A DNA stretch of 64,000 nucleotides, taken from contig OZ024840.1 of assembly GCA_964017145.1 (NCBI GenBank), positions 1,674,001-1,738,000 of the forward strand. Reading direction: 5' to 3'. The stretch is from Agrocybe praecox (lineage: Eukaryota > Basidiomycota > Agaricomycetes > Agaricales > Agrocybaceae). A program made the position numbers and the translations under genes. The notes under the pieces were generated by a model. It ran no database searches. It was not told where the DNA came from and saw only the letters and a list, made by a program, of their open reading frames with translations. Below are positions 13,533 through 25,640 of the stretch, piece after piece (the stretch's first letter is position 1; the number at the start of each line of letters is the position of its first letter).

Positions 13533-13766
13533 ATTGAATTGTTATCCGTTTTGTAGCCATGATTTAACGTATGTTGCTTTTAACAAGGAGCTTGGCCATG
13601 AGCACAGTATTTCGATTGTGATGGAAGAGGACAATGAAAAAGGGAGCTGAGACGCTAACATTCCAATGCCAATCACGGGTGCAATAAACAAAGGCGCGGT
13701 TTGGTGATACCACGTGATCAACGCGACAAGCGGTTTGTTGATCGAACAGAGGGCGCGTCTTGAAAC

Positions 13767-13774
13767 TTTAAAAG
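13767..13774 (+). promoter_or_regulatory. TATA-like box of histone H3
   Basis: TTTAAAAG lies 68 nt upstream of the histone H3 start codon, a spacing that fits a TATA element with a short leader. It is supported by position only. The rest of the 309-bp gap from 13533 holds no gene. Confidence 0.4.
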
Positions 13775-13841
13775 GCGAGGGACGTTGTGACTCCGATCCC
13801 TCTATCTTGTTCCTTAACCATCATCATCCTCAAGTTACACC

Positions 13842-14421
13842 ATGGCCCGAACTAAACAAACTGCTCGCAAGTCCACTGGAGGTATATTGCCTTACACCTT
13901 TCACTTGGATCATTGGTGCTTATTACTTGCTCATAGGAAAGGCTCCTCGTAAACAGCTTGCCTCAAAGTCTGCTGCTCGTAAGACTGCCACTGTTCGTCC
14001 CATTTTCTTTACAATGAAGCTCAATTGATTTGACCAACTCTTCGATTAACAGAACGCAGCTGGTGGTGTCAAGAAGCCCCATCGTTTCAGGCCCGGAACT
14101 GTCGCTCTCCGTGAAATTAGACGTTACCAAAAGTCCACTGAACTCCTCATTCGCAAACTCCCTTTCCAACGTCTTGTCCGAGAAATTGCTCAGGATTTCA
14201 AGGTATGTCTCACAGTATTTCTGCTTGATCGAGTCTTAACCCTTTTGCAGACCGATCTCCGCTTCCAATCATCAGCTGTGATGGCCTTGCAAGAGGCGGC
14301 CGAGGCTTACCTCGTTTCCCTCTTTGAGGATACTAACTTGGCTGCTATCCACGCCAAGCGTGTCACCATTCAACCTAAGGATCTGGCACTGGCCAGAAGG
14401 CTCAGAGGAGAGCGCTCTTAA
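13842..14421 (+). CDS. Histone H3
   Basis: Core nucleosomal histone. ATG 13842 gives [14 protein letters not shown] with Lys4, Lys9 and Lys14 in place. Exon 2 gives [17 protein letters not shown] with Lys18, Lys23 and Lys27. Exon 3 gives [20 protein letters not shown] through to REIAQDFK. The last exon holds [20 protein letters not shown] and the C-terminal RRLRGERS, with stop at 14419-14421. Three introns (the last two within 14000-14250) are all GT-AG. Relative to canonical H3, the segment after Lys27-Thr-Ala reads TNAAGGV rather than PATGGV, one residue longer. Near the C-terminus it reads PKDLALARR in place of PKDIQLARR. No divergent H4 partner is present. Confidence 0.97.
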
Positions 14422-14736
14422 TTATACTATTCCTTGGTTTTTCTGTCGTGTATGACTAACCATTTCGATGGTTGTATTTGTAGTTCTACATACCCGTAAT
14501 ATTTAGCATAATAAAAGAGTGTTCTTTTTCACTCAACATTTTTCTCGGGGGCTTCTAAGTTTTGAAGAAATCGAAGATCCAAAACTTCTCCAAGGCATCA
14601 AAAGTATGTAATTGTGGTCCCGCGTCCGCGGTCCGCCGTACGAGACGCGTTGCTTGTCTGTGTTTGTATTTCAAGTCATTCTCTCTCTTAAGTCATCACT
14701 TGTGCTTATAGTAGACCACTTATACCGTTGTCGCAA

Positions 14737-16087
14737 ATGAATATCAACGGCTTGCGTCTATGGTCGCAAGCAAGATGCAGCGCCCGCGCTCAGAAAGCCC
14801 CATACAACTACGTGCTTGGGAGGTCTAGGCGCAAATTCGCGACTCATCCCAATCACAACAACATGGACTTTGGAGAAAAATTTCAGCCTCTCAGCGAGTC
14901 ATTGGACACCAAACGCCGTTCAGAAGCAAAGCATGATAATGTGGGACCTTTTCAACTGGGACTTTCAGCATCTTCCCTGCGTAACGGAGAGAAAGTCAAA
15001 AAATGGTCTGAATTAAGCACTGGAGGAAAAGGTGCGTCATATCAATGGAAGTGAAGTATTGACAAATTCTGACTAGTCTTGGGGGAAAATATTTAGTGGC
15101 ACGAACAACTGCGAGAACGACCAATCTTGGAGTTATTCTTCTCGGCGCAGGCCTTTCTGCCCTTCTCATTTATTCTCTTACCTCGGAACTGTTTTCGAAG
15201 AATTCACCTACTGTGTTATATGGAGATGCTTGTGAAAGGATCGAACAGTCGAACAAAGTCCGTTTTCCATCATTTCTCTGGATTTATACATTTATAGAAT
15301 GCGGGATAGATTGCGAAATACCTGAACGGACCATTGACCTTTCACAACAACCCTCCATCGGCTGTGCGACCACGACACCGAAATAGACATGTTACGTCTC
15401 GTGTCATGGTTGACTCTTATGGTCAAGAACACATGATTATGACTTTCTACGTTCGAGGTGAACCAGAAGGCGCGCAAGTTCAAGAATCAGAGGCATCCTA
15501 CTTAGACTCAATCTCTTCGTCGGTGAAAGATGCCGCCGCATCATTGTCAGACCTTTCATTTGACGAGGCAGTTGAATGGTCGAAAGAAAAGGGTCAAAAC
15601 GTATGGGACAAATCAATACGAGCTTTCAAATATCTGTCAGGATCTCCACTACCACCACAACCTCTACCAAAGATTCCCGAGTCTGAAATTCAGGAAAACA
15701 AAAAATCTGAAAGCAGTGCTTGGTCCTTTGCTGGGGTATTTTCCTCATTAAAGGGCCCCAAAAGCTCCAAAGCAGAAACAGTCATTCGATCATCTGGCGC
15801 GCAACATACCGAAGGCGAAGTTCATGCAGACCTTGTAAAGGTGAGAACGACTTTGAATAATGTACCTTATAGTGGCTAATCAACGATGGACCTTATAGAA
15901 CCAGGATGGTTACTTCGTCTTCCGTTACCTTCTAGTGGATATTCCTGGTGAGTATTCTTGCAGTACGACTTTGCCTGTTTCCAATTTCGCATTTTTAGCT
16001 TCGAGGCATCACAATCCTATTCGAGTGTTTGTGGAACGGGGACCAGGTGTCAGAGAAAATGAACCTGTAATGCGGTGGATTTCATGA
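14737..16087 (+). CDS. TIM21: Mitochondrial import protein Tim21
   Basis: Subunit of the inner-membrane TIM23 presequence translocase that contacts the outer-membrane receptor Tom22 and respiratory complexes. ATG 14737 begins MNINGLRLWSQARCSARAQ, a mitochondrial leader. A membrane segment follows (NLGVILLGAGLSALLIYSL), then the intermembrane-space domain SPTVLYGDACERI, LNGPLTFHNNPPSAVRPRHR and QEHMIMTFYVRG. After a non-conserved, Pro-rich insert the domain closes with NQDGYFVFRYLLVDIP and HNPIRVFVERGPG, ending RWIS-stop at 16085-16087. The long acidic and Pro-rich insert (near 15480-15840) makes it larger than yeast Tim21. Confidence 0.93.
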
Positions 16088-16186
16088 TTTATCTGTACAA
16101 TAGTAAAACATTAATTTAATTCCTGGTATGCAATTGGTGTAGTGGTCAAATGAAAGTAAGGCTGTCCAGTTTATGCGGGAGAAAGT

Positions 16187-16771
16187 TTACTCTCCAAACA
16201 GTTTCTGTACGCGTTTCAATATCGAATCTTTTGAAGGATCTAGTTCAGGAATGATGAGATTGTGGTGAGATAGTACGCCAGTATATTAGACAGGAAAAAG
16301 TAACAAACCATACGGATGATCTTTAGAAGGGATTTCGAGTAAAGCGGGGAACGCTTGCTGGTATCTATCAACAGTCGGTCGAATCTTCTCTGCGATCTGC
16401 AACCTCACGTGAATAAGTAGATTTCGTGCATAATGTGGAAGCCCGTACATGCTGATTGATGAGCAGGATAGCTATGTCCTTACGTTCCGTGAATTCCTGA
16501 AATGCCTCTTCGATGGTGGCTATCGACGTTTCTACAGAAATTGGATTAGTTGCTTTTGCAGAGATACGCTGTGCTCTTAGTTTACTGGAGTCGACGACCA
16601 AGAAGTTCTTCTGTTGCTCATTGGTTTGGCCTATACCCGCGAGTAGGAGACCCGTTATAGAATCCTATCCATTGCAGGCTTATGAGTAGTTAACTTTGAA
16701 GTAATGCAAGTTTCGTGTACCTCGTCTCCGATGACCGCGATTAGGATGCGGTCCTTGAAAGCAGTAGACAT
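16187..16771 (-). CDS. VMA7: V-type proton ATPase subunit F
   Basis: Subunit F of the V1 rotor of the vacuolar proton pump. Exon 1 reads [17 protein letters not shown]; after an intron the family signature [18 protein letters not shown] follows. Then come [43 protein letters not shown] and [19 protein letters not shown], ending VQKLFGE-stop at 16189-16187. About 120 residues, the normal length for Vma7. Three introns interrupt it. Its start codon is 164 bp from the start of the divergent ecdysoneless/SGT1 gene, so promoter elements are probably shared. Confidence 0.95.
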
Positions 16772-16935
16772 TGTGATGTTAGGGGGAAGAAAGGCGACGC
16801 CTAGTACCTACTTACAAGTCTCGCCGTAATGTGTAGCCGTATTTGGCAATGCCTGCTGATCTGATGTAATGGAGTCAGTCCTCTCAAAATCTTTGAAGTT
16901 CTCTTCCACCGATACGGAATACCGTCTAGGCAATC

Positions 16936-19900
16936 ATGGATATTTTCAACCGCCCTCAATCGATAGCAGAAGATACTCTGCACTTTACGATCTATCCTCC
17001 TGAAAATTTATCAGATAAAGCTTCTGTTTCGAGTTTCGCAGCATGCATAGCTGGTTATGTCGAGTCGCTTTTACATGGCTTCATCTGGCATCGCGATAGA
17101 TTTGAACTCAAACTGGTTTCACCTCCAGAGAGACATGACTGGATTCTGGAAAGCAGGATGCGTGTTGGAGACTCTGTGGATGACGAATGGTTCACGGTCT
17201 GGCTTCTAAAACAAATCAGTTCCAAGTGGGATGTTGTTATCAGGTTTGTGTTGCGTGCCTGCCTACCATTCTGCATCTTTCCTCTGATAGATTTTTATAG
17301 TGTCTATGATTCTGACGGCGAGTTCTTGTTAATTGAAGCTGCAGAGGCTTTGCCGTCGTGGGTAAAACCCACAAATTCTGAGAACAGGGTACGTCCTCTT
17401 CCGTTTCTTTGGGTCGGTAGCGTGAATTATTATATACAAATGGACGTCCCATAGGTCTGGATCTACAACTCCCGCTTACATCTCATCCCTCTCACACATA
17501 TCTCCTCGCCCTCTAGAAAACGTCAAAGACGCAAATTGCCGGGTGCTGCTGACAGTGACAACGAAGATGTAGACATTGGAGATGATGATTCTTTCATCGC
17601 GGTCGAAGACGCGATAAAGCTTGTCAGAGACTCATTTACCGATACGCTTGCTCCAGAGGGGGTGGAACAAATCGTCTGGGAGAGAATATCAGGGTGAGTT
17701 ACTCTTCGTCAATCCTTGCATTCCATTTATTGATATTCTCCTTAGCTATCCAAATGCTGCAAAGACGCATACTCACGTAACTAAGGCTTATTTGCCGATT
17801 GACATTGCGAAATCTTTGATTTCAAACCCGTCTTTAGTACAGAAAGCGGTAGAAACCTTCTATACGAGAGATGCAGTCCAATTGCGTGTGAGGCTTCAAT
17901 CCCACTATTTACACAGTTTGATTCAGGCGATATTAACCCCTTCTCTTTCTCACAGGCGGCCCATCGAATGTCGCGTTTCCCGCCCAATTCATCCGTCTTA
18001 ACCGCTGTAAGGATGACACGCACTGCCTATGCCCAGCTCATGGGGCAGAAATTCTTCCCGCCTAAAATATTTGGTCAATGGCATGAGAAGGAAGGGACGG
18101 ACGAATGGAGATGGAGAGAAGTGGGAATGAAGATAGTATGTTTAGTTTCGTCCTTTATCGTTTGAGAAACTCATCGTTTTCACCAGGCTGTGGGGTTTGA
18201 AATGCTCTATCAAGAGAGCAAACGCCGTAAAAGTCAAAATGCTTCCCCAGATGCTTTCGCCTCCTCGGTAAGGTTTTTTCCAGAATGATCCTCATCGTGG
18301 ATTTGACGTCTTTTTCTTCTCATAGGCGGAAGCGAGGAAACAAGCTCTACGACCTGACCCAGATTATCAGAAATATATTCAAAATTTGAGATCTGCAAAT
18401 TATTTCAAAGGAGAAATCCCAAGTTCCGAGCTTTGGAACACGCTCGAAAATAAAGCTGCCAACACATTTGTGGAAGTTCGGCAGACCGAGTAGGTGTTGT
18501 AGTTTCATTTCGCAAATTCTTGATCTAAACAGTCCTCTTTAGTGACTCCAGTCGCCAATCATTCGCGGCGCTGGTTGATGTCGCATTGTCAAATAAAAAT
18601 GTTTCTGACCATTCTGATGAGGCTGAAGAATCTGATGCTTGGTTGAATATGGATGCCACCGAATTTGAACAAATGTTAGAATTTACCATGGGAAGCAAGA
18701 GGTCTAATGTCCAAACGGATCGTGATGCTATGGACGTTGACGACAAGGAAGAGTCTGCTGGGGATCGCCTGGCGTCACAGCAAGCTAAACAATTGAAGGA
18801 TCTTGCGTCCAAGGTAGAAAGCTTTGTTGAAGGTGAAGGCGACCTGGAAGGTGCCCTTTTTGCAGAGTGAGTTATCAATATTTGTTTTGTTTACAAATGA
18901 TCAATCGTATTTATTCGATGATATCTGCAGCGAGGATCTCTCTGATGACCTCCTAAGCGATGAACCAGAGTTCTCAGACGACTCTGACTCTGATTCGGAA
19001 GAGAAAACTCAAGAACCTACGGCATCCGAAAAACAAGCAGCTATGGATAAATTAGTGCCCGCGTTAGAACCTTCCGATTACGGAAAAATGCCTGCATCTT
19101 ATCATAGCAACTCCCAGCGAGTCACTTCAGAGAAACCTCCGGACGAAGATAAAACAGACGGTTCAAATAACTCCACCAACCAAGAAAAACAAAGGTTCGA
19201 AACCAAGCCCGAGACTGAGCCTAAGAGAAGGTTCTTCCGGGAACCCATTATACCTCGTGATACATATGATGGAGTTGACTCCGACGACGAAACTGACGAA
19301 GAACAAGAAGAAGATACAGAATCTGAAGAAGACAAACCTCAAGTCGTCGGCGAAATTGAAATTGACATGGAAGAAGAAGAGGAAGAGTTTCTGGAATTTT
19401 CAAGGCAAGCCCTCGGGATAACGGAGGAACAGTGGTCTGAAATCGTCAAGGACCGTAAAGACAGAGACGGTATGTCCTATTAGTTTATTCATGACCGTTA
19501 ATCTGATTGTTTTCTTGATAGCTTTTGTTCCATTGAGCGCGCAGAAGACTCCTGCTCCTGCTAAAAAACCTGCTGATGCAAAGCTCGGCCCTTCCAAAAA
19601 GAAACACGAACCTCGAGTTCCAGAGCCAGGTCCACGACCCAATGTCAATCCCGAGCTGGATTCCTTCGAGACTGTCATGAAAGCCTTAGATGAAGCATTG
19701 TCGCAGTCCCGAAAGCCGACAAAAATTGCCAAACAAGATAAAGGGAAGGGTAAAGCCAAAGAAGAACCTAAGAACCCTGCATCTATGGATGTTGACGAAG
19801 AAGAACCACTCGATATTGATGCTGCTATGGAGGCCGAGCTCTCGGAAGCTCTCGAAAGAGATGATTCAGATGATGAACAACCTGCGGATTATAACATGAT

Positions 19901-20009
19901 CAAGAACTTTTTGGAAAGCTTTAAAAGTCAAGAAGGTCTTTCAGGACCATTTAGCAATCTTGCTGGAAGGCTTCAGCCCGAGTTCAAGCTTCCTCGGGAC
20001 GATTCTTAA
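16936..20009 (+). CDS. Ecdysoneless/SGT1 family protein
   Basis: Homolog of the Ecd/hSGT1 family (SGT1 domain), linked in other organisms to pre-mRNA splicing, glycolytic gene transcription and cell-cycle control. Starts at ATG 16936 (MDIFNRPQSIAEDTLHFTIY). The globular half shows EWFTVWLLKQISSKWDVVIR, VYDSDGEFLLIEAAEALPSW, VWIYNSRLHLIPL and later HVTKAYLPIDIAKSLI and DPDYQKYIQNLRSANYFKG, all family blocks. The C-terminal half is strongly acidic and disordered, with runs such as SDDETDEEQEEDTESEEDK near 19.3 kb and MDVDEEEPLDIDAAME near 19.8 kb. It ends FKLPRDDS-stop. The acidic tail is typical for the family. At least seven introns. Confidence 0.92.
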
Positions 20010-20301
20010 GGGAACCAAAAAGTAGTTGATACATACTCCATTTAGATTACGCTTATGTACTTATGATATTTCACAATGATCATAAATCATGATGTAATGA
20101 CATTATTGTACCAATCAAAGAAATTCAGGTCTCTGAATTCGAATTGCTCTTGCATGTACCTCCAAATTCTTAAATTGATTTGTACAGCTTTTTGACGGTA
20201 AACAATGATGATCTAGATTTTGAATCCCCTATCCTTGATCCCGCCCATCGATCTGCAGACATTCGTTGGTCGTTGTCACAAGCCAGGTCGACGTCGACGC
20301 A

Positions 20302-21137
20302 ATGATTCATGCAGTTTTAATCTGTTGAGTTCCGCCTCTTTCCTAGTTCGTTGAAAAAGGACTCATTGTGCTATAGTCAACACGTCAGGTGTAGCGCGAT
20401 TGGCAAAGTTCTATACCCCATTGCATCAATCGACCCAGACTGTTGTTCAGAAGATCTTCTCCCTTGTGAGTACCAGACCGGCTGGACTCTGTAATTTTCT
20501 GGATGCCCCGGAACTTGAAGAATTCCTTGGATTCAAAGGCGACGCCGACGAACGCTGGAGAGTCGTTTATCGCAGCTATGCAACGCTTTACTTTGTATTC
20601 GTGGTCGATGGTGCAGAAAGTGAATTGGGTATCTTGGATTTGATTCAGGTGCATACACTTGGCATTTTCCTTCCGCTGGGAAGAGGTTGACGTGCTACCG
20701 GAACCGCAGGTTTTCGTGGAATCTTTAGATCGAGCGTTCGAAAATGTTTGCGAACTCGACCTCGTCTTTCACTTTGACGAGGTACGTCATCTATAGCCGG
20801 AAGGACGTCTTGGGATCGCTATTGAAAGAATGAAAATAGGTGCATCACGTATTAGCAGAAATCGTCCAAGGAGGGTTGGTTTTAGATACCAACGTCGAGG
20901 AAATCGACGTAGCTGGTATGTATTTCTCTGGGCTTCCCACCTCAGTGGGAGAAAATCGCCGTTCAAATCTTGACTTTTTATTGTGCAGTTCAAGAAGCAG
21001 CTCGGGCACGCAAAGAATCTTATGCATCATCAAACCCTCTATCATTAGGTGGAGGTGGCCTGGGACCACGAGGAGGCAATATGAAGACACCATTAGGTTG
21101 GTTGACAGGAAAGTTAACTGGTGCTGGGGCAAGATAA
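20302..21137 (+). CDS. APS3: AP-3 adaptor complex small (sigma) subunit
   Basis: Sigma chain of the AP-3 coat, which sorts cargo from Golgi/endosomes to the vacuole. A short first exon (ATG 20302) gives MIHAVLI. After an intron the chain continues FNTSGVARLAKFYTPLHQS. Later blocks are diagnostic of AP-3 sigma: RSYATLYFVFVVDGAESELG, ILDLIQ-VFVESLDRAFENV, CELDLVFHFDE and VHHVLAEIVQGGLVLDTN. The tail PLGWLTGKLTGAGAR ends at TAA 21135-21137. It has five exons and converges on MED6 across a 384-bp gap. Confidence 0.95.
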
Positions 21138-21521
21138 TTTTTGGACATTTCGTGTATGTACAGTACTATATCACTCGTAAATCTTGTCCGGCCAATGAGG
21201 CTTTGGATCCCGACCGCTATCAAATCACGACCGGAATGTTATTCATCGAATAGCCTATAGCCTCGCTTCCCTAAGAAAGTAATGCCGCCCACAAGCACTA
21301 TAATTCGAGCCTTGGCATTCCCTCGCTCGCTCCAATATTGCCAGATAACGTCCAGGACAGCAAAATGTAAAGAAACCCCGGTCCCGAGACGCCTATATTT
21401 CTTGACTAGCGTGGAATGATTTAAACCAGATATTCGTCTCGAAATCACTCGGATATCTAAGGATACCTAACTCGGTGCAGGTGGTGGGGCCAATGAAGGA
21501 CCTATTTACGTGGTGAACTTT
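21138..21521. other. Convergent 3' intergenic region APS3 / MED6
   Basis: Holds the 3' ends of two convergent genes. A 69-codon minus-strand frame is present but shows no motif. Nothing else is seen. Confidence 0.45.
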
Positions 21522-22616
21522 TTATTCATTCAGAGTAGTTCGCGACGTGGACATACGTTTCTTTTTCTTCTTTCCACCCCCTACGAGGCCTTTGCTGGAT
21601 TCTAGCATGCTGGGTCCTTTCGTTATTGAGTCTGGAGGAGGTTGAGGAGCAGGAGTAACCGAGGACCGCATTGTTGTAGTAACTGGGGTATCAGCCATTG
21701 CAACGTCTAGATTCTGAGAAGAAAAGTTCGTCGTAAAGGTTATTTTTGAATGGGCTGCTGTCGTGTTCATTGCATGCCGAAGCAGCATATTGTTTTGTTG
21801 CCTTTTTGGTGTATCAGATTGCTTTGCTTCCTGTGGCATATCTGCATCCTCATCAAGCATGGAATCAGATTGCCGTTTCTTGTTAGTCTCTGAGACTGCG
21901 GAAGGGTCCGTTATAGGCCAGACGAAACCCGTCCGAGGAGTGTAGTCGGGCCGGTGTTTTCGCAAAATGTCCAAAGAAGATTGCAAGGCAGACAGAGATG
22001 TGAGCTGCATGGTTCATTTCTTATCAGGGATGCTCGGGATAGAATAGAAATCATACACACCAGACGGTTGGAAATCACAGTATAAACGTCCGGAGACTGA
22101 TAGATGCGATTGTTCATGATAAAGTAAGCTGCAAGTGGGCGCACTAGAGAGTTTTCGTAAGATATTGTTTCGTGAACGACCCTGGATGATCAAGAGACCG
22201 ACCTTCATCGGGACTTAATCGTTCACGCTTCTGTATGACAAAAAAGGTGGGAGGCTGGGAATGAACGACTGCAAATTCGACACCAGTGAAGCGTCTTATG
22301 ACCTTGAATGAGCAAAGACAGTCGTAGCATTGCGGAAAAGCGAACTGACTTGAGTTCAGCTGCTTCATTCTCTAATGGTACACCTGTGTGCATAGTCTGC
22401 ATACGCAAGACCTGGTTATTGCTCTGCTTGTCGTAGAACATGGAGGTGGCAAAGTAGTCGAAGACGTTCTCAGCGGTCAGAGGACCATTTGCCTGATATG
22501 ATTTATTTGCCTGAAGCACAGACAGCATTAGGACTGCGACAGACCTGTATCCATTCATGCCATATAAAAAATCTGTGAGTGTAGTCGTCGGGGGGATGTA
22601 GATCATTTATATCCAT
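21522..22616 (-). CDS. MED6: Mediator complex subunit 6
   Basis: Head-module subunit of the RNA polymerase II Mediator. ATG 22616 begins MDINDLHPPDDYTHRFFIWH-EWIQ, the typical Med6 opening. After introns come NGPLTAENVFDYFATSMFYD, MQTMHTGVPLENEAAEL, GVEFAVVHSQPPTFFVIQKR, then VRPLAAYFIMNNRIYQSPDV, all conserved Med6 blocks. The C-terminal part is low complexity and ends with a basic patch (GGGKKKKKR) that could act in nuclear import. Stop at 21524-21522. Several short introns. Confidence 0.95.
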
Positions 22617-22823
22617 TGGAGGTAGCCAGAGGAGCGGAAGAGAGAGCGGCGACCACAACACTGGTTGTCCATAATACAAATAGAGGCTAGCTCTCCCCTG
22701 TCTTTTCGCACGGGAAGCATTATTTTCGTTCACACCGCGTTTCTATCCGTTATACTGGTTTGACGCCCTTCATTATGACCCTCGCTACCTCCCCGTCGTT
22801 CCAGCTTTTTCCCTCTCAATGGT

Positions 22824-25050
22824 ATGGCCTCAATCCAAAGCCAAAATGACCCTCCAACCCCCAACCCATCCAGAGCACGAAATGGTTTAATTCGTGGCAC
22901 AAAAACTTTGGTTCATCATGTCAAGCGACATGTGGGGGTTGGAATCATATGTGCAGTGGCTTATTTCGACCCGTAAGTCGTTTCCTCCCTACAGAGTTCA
23001 GGGCTGAGCTGGTGCATTCAGTGGAAATTGGAGTGTCGATCTCCAAGCTGGGTCGAGTTTTGGCTATAGGCCAATGCTCTTCGTCACTCTCATGGCTGGT
23101 CTAGGCGCCATCGTTCTACAGGTGACATCATACATCGCTCTCGGGACGCAAAATAACTGACGTTTTAACTTGTGCTTAGACGCTAGCATGCAAACTGGGC
23201 TGCGTAACAGGACTCGGTAAGTCGCAGTTATCCTACTCGCTCATATCTCACGTATTCATTATTTCCTTTGCAGACCTGGCCAGTCATTGTCGTCTACTCC
23301 TTCATGATCATCCTCGACGCCCTAGACTCGTCCGAAGGATGCTTCTTTATCCTCTATATGCATTGTCAGAGATAGCAATAATAGCTACCGACCTCGCAGA
23401 ACTATTGGGCTCTGCAATTGGATTCTGCTTGCTACTCCCCAAGCTCCCCCTCTGGGGTGGTGTCGTATTGACAGCGGCCGACGTCCTTATATTTTTAGCA
23501 TTCACTGACCCTTCTCGAAACCAAGGACGTCCTGTCAGGTTATTCGAGTTTACAATTATTGCCCTGGTAAGGGTCGAGCGCACGGCATGTCAGCATAAAT
23601 AATGACTTCATCATAGGTTATGGGTGTTTTCGCCTGCTTTGTGGCCTTGCTCGTCAAAACCCATCCATCTTGGCCAGACGTATTCCTAGGCTACGTACCA
23701 AACAAAGGACTCTTCCAATCGGAGCCAGATGCTGTCTATACAGGTATGTATGCTATCAAACCCAAGCTCTTCCTCACGCCAAATTGCAACGGTACCGTTC
23801 TAACCCATTTTGCCTGAACGTCAGCCGTTGGTATATTAGGTGCAACTGTTATGCCCCACGCGCTATTTCTGGGTTCCGCCCTTGCCACGCAAGACCGTGT
23901 TTCCGATGCTTTACCAGACAAAGAAGGTGGCCTGCCAGCACCCACGCTTGCGAAGACTTCGATCAAAGTGAAAATCCGACGTTTTGTCTCATCTTTATTC
24001 CAATTTGCTCGAGCGGAACGAAATGCGTCTTCCATAGACTATCGCAGCAAACACGGGGAACGGGAAAACAACCCAGTGTCGTTCATCAAGCAACACCTCT
24101 CTCATGGGATCGCGGATGTAGTCACCAGCTTGCTCGTCCTTGCTGTCCCCATAAATTCAGCGTAGGTTTATCTTTTTCTCGTCCCAAACTTAGCTAAAAC
24201 AACCTTCCACAGGATACTTATTTTAGCTGCTGCCGTTTTTTATAAGGGACCGGGACAATCTTCTATGTCATCCAACCAGTCTCCAGCAAATTTGTTCGAC
24301 GCCCACGAATTGATTACAGAACGAATTGGAAAGGGTGCGTCAAGTGGCCGTTCCCAGTTCAAATCGATGTCTTGACCTGATTTTATATTTAGCCGCTGGA
24401 GTTATCTTCGCCCTTGCCCTGATCTGCGCCGGTCAGACCTCAAGCATCACGGTTACTCTAGCCGGTCAGATTGTTTCCGAGGGATTTATTGAGTGGAAAG
24501 TTTCGGTAAGTGTGACTTTACAATACTATCGACAGTTTTTCTCTAATAACCGTTACCGGGTTGAATCGTATAGCCTTTTTTCCGAAGGTTGATCACACGA
24601 TGTATAAGTTTAGTGCCATCTATGGTGGTGGCCATTGCAGTGGGCCGCCAAGGCATCAGCACCCTCCTTGTCGCCTCACAAGTTATACTCTCCGTGGTGC
24701 TCCCATTTGTCGCTTTTCCGCTGATTTATCTCACATCGACCAAGCTGGTTATGCGAGTCCAAAAACCGGCCCCACAACTCATAACAACGATTACATCAGA
24801 GGCCCCACTCCAAGAACTAGAGCAGACACAAACCAGAAGCGAGACTAATATCGAGGAGCTGCATATTGAGGCAAAGGCCGAAACCGTTATGGATACTAGT
24901 AAAGCTGAGCAGGTCCAAGTAAATGCCGTCGAGTATTTGGATTACAGCAACGGCCGCATCCTCACTACACTATCTTATGTGATTTGGTGCATAGTGTTGG
25001 TCGCGAACGTTTACGCGATTGTGATGCTTATTTTGAGGGTCAAGACATAG
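22824..25050 (+). CDS. NRAMP-family divalent metal transporter (Smf-like)
   Basis: Proton-coupled manganese/iron transporter. ATG 22824 reads MASIQSQNDPPTPNP. The first membrane helix holds the metal-binding motif AYFDP-GNWSVDLQAGS, with the Asp-Pro-Gly-Asn split by an intron. Further blocks are LFVTLMAGLGAIVLQ, LGCVTGLDLASHCRLLLHD, LYALSEIAIIATDLAELLGS and LPLWGGVVLTAADVLIFLAF. Helix 6 shows GATVMPHALFLGSALATQ, with the metal-liganding Met-Pro-His. Late helices include AAGVIFALALICAGQ-TSSITVTLAGQIVSEGF and RCISLVPSMVVAIAVGRQGI. The C-terminal part carries an acidic loop and a last helix ending ILRVKT-stop. Plasma membrane or vacuolar/endosomal location is not resolved. Confidence 0.94.
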
Positions 25051-25640
25051 ACGACCTTGTATTAGTATTACTTACTTTTGTATCATAGTGTATTTGTTGC
25101 GACTAACCCTTAGACCAGATTCAATTTCAAAAAATAAAAGAGAGCGAGTTTGGACCATTTATTGGTACTTTAAATAAATATATGTATTCCAAAAAAAAAA
25201 AATCGAAGAGAAGTAGAAAGGACGAAATATAGCAAAAGGAGATGAAACCGACTTTACATTTGAAGACAGATTTTGACGTAAATGAAATGAAAATTAAGGA
25301 AAGGTGGCCACGTATTGAACGACGAGAAATTGTGCATAAGCAATTGGAACGTAGATAATGCGGGAGTGAGAGAAAGAAAAATTCATATCGAGATCACGTC
25401 CGTCGCGGGGTCAAGAAACTTGACGGTACGATACGTAACACATCGAATGACGCAGGACGGGACAGCTAACTTAAAATGCGAATGGCGCAAGTAAGTCATA
25501 TAATAAATCACTGAAACGTGCGTCGAAGGAGTGCAAGCGAGTGCCTAAAAAGCGATGACTGAGTAACCTGAATATCGGAAAGAGGAAAAGAATGTACTAA
25601 CAGCAATAAAGAGAGAGAATGATGAAGCAGAGCAAGTCAA
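25051..25640. other. Convergent 3' intergenic region
   Basis: About 590 bp between two convergent stop codons. A run of 12 A residues lies near 25190-25201. No gene is seen; the sequence is purine-rich on the plus strand and is probably 3' UTR of the zinc-finger gene. Confidence 0.45.

Noticed and set aside
25190..25201. A run as a retroposed poly(A) tail
   Set aside because: No adjacent processed gene copy or target-site duplication was seen.
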